5,564 nt of DNA, from positions 1-5,564 of the forward strand of contig QHXE01000477.1 of NCBI GenBank assembly GCA_003222835.1. The letters run 5' to 3'. The translations under genes and the position numbers were made by a program. This DNA comes from Acidobacteriota bacterium. GTDB lineage: Bacteria; Acidobacteriota; Blastocatellia; Pyrinomonadales; Pyrinomonadaceae. A model generated the notes under the pieces. The model did not search any database. It was given only the letters and a program-made list of their open reading frames with translations, and was not told where the DNA came from. Positions 5,429-5,564 of the stretch are shown piece by piece. Within the stretch, counting starts at the first letter, position 1; each line of letters opens with the position of its first letter.

Positions 5429-5564
5429 GAAACAATATTATGAAGATCTCATGCGTCGAAGCCCTCCCTCACCCTCGAGCTACTGTGCCATCTATCCTGC
5501 GGCTGTTGGTGGTCGCGGCGATCATTGGTGCTGGTGCTATCAGTTCTGCCGCGCAGACTGCGCA
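5425..5564 (+). CDS. Partial exported protein, probably second M16 subunit (runs off the window)
   Basis: An open frame of 46 complete codons continues past the window end. It begins MRNNIMKISCVEALPHPRAT and then has a hydrophobic stretch, ILRLLVVAAIIGAGAISSAAQ (about 24-44), which looks like a signal peptide with cleavage near SSA or SAA. An internal ATG at 5440 is an alternative start that would shorten the N-region. A strong GGAGG and the ATGA overlap with the upstream peptidase show it is a real, translationally coupled gene. No mature domain is visible. The M16 identity is inferred only from the common tandem arrangement in which an HxxEH subunit is followed by a partner lacking that motif. 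Confidence 0.7.
   Translation, partial: MRNNIMKISCVEALPHPRATVPSILRLLVVAAIIGAGAISSAAQTA

Overview
The window reads as a chromosomal stretch from a Gram-negative bacterium of moderate GC content. An acidobacterial relative (Blastocatellia type) is my best guess. It rests on a general impression of the protein sequences, codon use and intergenic repeats, and no marker gene supports it. All genes lie on the + strand; minus-strand open frames look like shadows.

Layout. Positions 4-123 form a very long imperfect palindrome that ends just before a multi-pass membrane protein of the lysylphosphatidylglycerol-synthase-TM / flippase-like superfamily (126-1244, start uncertain). A 335-base gap (1245-1579) follows. 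Most of it is a second, unrelated palindromic element with about 30-base terminal inverted repeats (1325-1518), which carries a terminator-like hairpin. Next comes a tight three-gene run: a YdjC/ChbG/HpnK-family deacetylase (1580-2461), a GtrB/DPM1-type membrane glycosyltransferase overlapping it by 4 bases (2458-3534), and a 98-residue CPCC-plus-coiled-coil protein of unknown function 20 bases later (3555-3851). A third palindromic element, two inverted 33-base repeats (3856-4010), separates this from an exported M16 zinc peptidase (4025-5428). That gene overlaps by 4 bases the start of another exported protein cut by the window edge (5425-5564), probably the M16 partner subunit.

How the genes may work together. 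A polyprenyl-phosphate glycosyltransferase coupled to a YdjC deacetylase, with a flippase-like membrane protein just upstream, matches the logic of pathways that make undecaprenyl-phosphate-N-acetylhexosamine, deacetylate it, flip it and use the amino sugar to decorate an envelope lipid or glycan (Francisella FlmF2/NaxD; ArnC/ArnD is an analogous pair). The final ArnT-like transferase is not in the window, so the acceptor is unknown. The M16 pair is a separate periplasmic proteolysis unit.

The most unusual feature is that all three real gaps between transcription units hold palindromic repeats, each with a different sequence. Two of them reach the translation start region of the next gene.
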